From: Rhodoferax sp.
GTDB taxonomy: Bacteria; Pseudomonadota; Gammaproteobacteria; Burkholderiales; Burkholderiaceae_C
Length of the DNA stretch: 13,403 bases
Direction: 5' to 3'
Assembly (NCBI GenBank): GCA_030833685.1
Contig: JAURGS010000045.1
Location: 1-13,403 of the forward strand
Under the pieces are notes generated by a model. It was given only the letters and a program-made list of their open reading frames with translations. It did not search any database and was not told where the DNA came from. Shown here in pieces: positions 12,812-13,403 of the stretch (the stretch's first letter is position 1; each line of letters begins with the position of its first letter). Made by a program: the position numbers and the translations under genes.

Positions 12812-13396
12812 TTAGCGTGTGGCCAGGCCTATTGGCTCGGGCGCCTGCGTCACGATGCGCGTGAACAGCGTCTCATAAATCGGATCGGCTAGACCGTTCC
12901 CGGTCAAAGGGTCCTGACTCGATGCAAACGCCGCATTCAACGCCGCCCAATCGGCATCCGTGAGGTGCTGCCTGGCCAAGGGAAACACCTGTTCTTCCTC
13001 AGCTTGCATGTGGTGCAGATAAAAGTCGATGAACTGATCACATGCCGCTAAAAAAGCCTCACTTCGGGCATCACCGAGCAATTCCCAAGCCTGTAATAAA
13101 TGCTGTAGGGCACGGACTTGGTTCAGGCTATTCTGGTGCTGCTCGTCGAGTTGATTGACAATTTGTGCCCCCTGAGCAGAACTGTTACGAACCGCCGGAA
13201 ATAGCAATTCGGATTCCTTGGGGTGGTGCAAACGCTCTGGAAATTCATCCACATAAAACAGCATCGCACGCAGAACCTCAAAGAAGCGCGCGCGATCCTG
13301 CCCAGGACCTTGCCTGCACATCATGCGCATTGAACGTAACATGGCCGCCAAAGCAGAATGCTCCTGGCGAATCACATCGAGGCTGCTGTACTTCAT
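12812..13396 (-). CDS. Hemerythrin HHE domain protein
   Basis: 194 residues. Hemerythrin-like four-helix bundles bind a carboxylate-bridged di-iron centre and serve in O2, NO or redox sensing, or in iron handling. Candidate ligands in family order: His13 (DVIRQEHSAL), His57 or His58 with Glu61 (RLHHPKESELLFP), His87 (LDEQHQNSL), His128 or His129 with Glu133 (YLHHMQAEEEQVFP). This matches the H...HxxxE...H...HxxxE layout of HHE domains. The C-terminal 45 residues extend beyond the bundle. The ATG at 13394-13396 gives the usual short N-terminus; only 7 bases lie upstream, so the ribosome binding site and promoter are outside the window or weak (GGT is all that is seen). No signal peptide or membrane segment is visible, so it is cytoplasmic. 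It converges with rhlE. Confidence 0.9.
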   Translation of the reverse strand: MKYSSLDVIRQEHSALAAMLRSMRMMCRQGPGQDRARFFEVLRAMLFYVDEFPERLHHPKESELLFPAVRNSSAQGAQIVNQLDEQHQNSLNQVRALQHLLQAWELLGDARSEAFLAACDQFIDFYLHHMQAEEEQVFPLARQHLTDADWAALNAAFASSQDPLTGNGLADPIYETLFTRIVTQAPEPIGLATR

Positions 13397-13403
13397 ACCG
13401 TGT

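Noticed and set aside
1..13403. CRISPR arrays, insertion sequences, prophage or defence genes
   Set aside because: No regularly spaced repeats, transposase, integrase, phage structural or restriction/toxin-antitoxin genes can be seen; the window is core chromosomal sequence.

Overview
The window looks like chromosomal core sequence from a GC-rich betaproteobacterium, most likely Burkholderiales and probably the family Comamonadaceae. I base this on the tmk-holB-pilZ-tatD gene order, a 4-hydroxybutyrate dehydrogenase that closely resembles my memory of the Cupriavidus necator protein, a 70-residue bS21, and the mltG/ygfZ divergent pair. This is inference; no database was searched. I see no insertion sequence, prophage, CRISPR array, tRNA or rRNA gene.

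Region 1 (1-3306, minus strand) is a compact housekeeping operon read mltG > tmk > holB > pilZ > tatD, with tatD cut by the window edge. Two junctions, tmk/holB and holB/pilZ, are 4-base ATGA overlaps; the other two gaps are 5 and 6 bases. It combines cell-wall glycan termination, dTMP phosphorylation, the clamp-loader delta' subunit, a type IV pilus PilZ protein and a TatD nuclease. ygfZ (3402-4319, plus) diverges from mltG across a 95-base spacer.

Region 2 (4459-7894) holds metabolic genes: a stand-alone iron-type 4-hydroxybutyrate dehydrogenase and a RidA-family protein on the plus strand, then a convergent minus-strand pair, an AcuI/YhdH-type quinone oxidoreductase followed by an isochorismatase-fold hydrolase. 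The 361 bases before rpsU hold a good -10 box and a leader with interlocking stems, plus about 215 bases I cannot assign.

Region 3 (8256-12785) is a neighbourhood of translation and RNA genes: rpsU (bS21), a strong terminator, yqeY, a bidirectional terminator, ettA (minus strand, ABC-F ribosome factor) and an RhlE-type DEAD-box helicase. The last gene, at 12812-13396 on the minus strand, is a hemerythrin-domain protein.

Most genes are ordinary. The most promising non-coding signals are two structured leaders: the rpsU 5' region, whose two perfect stems interlock with pseudoknot topology, and the rhlE 5' region, with three tandem perfect hairpins plus a fourth just before the start codon and no visible Shine-Dalgarno. 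Either could be an autoregulatory RNA; this is a hypothesis from base-pairing alone.
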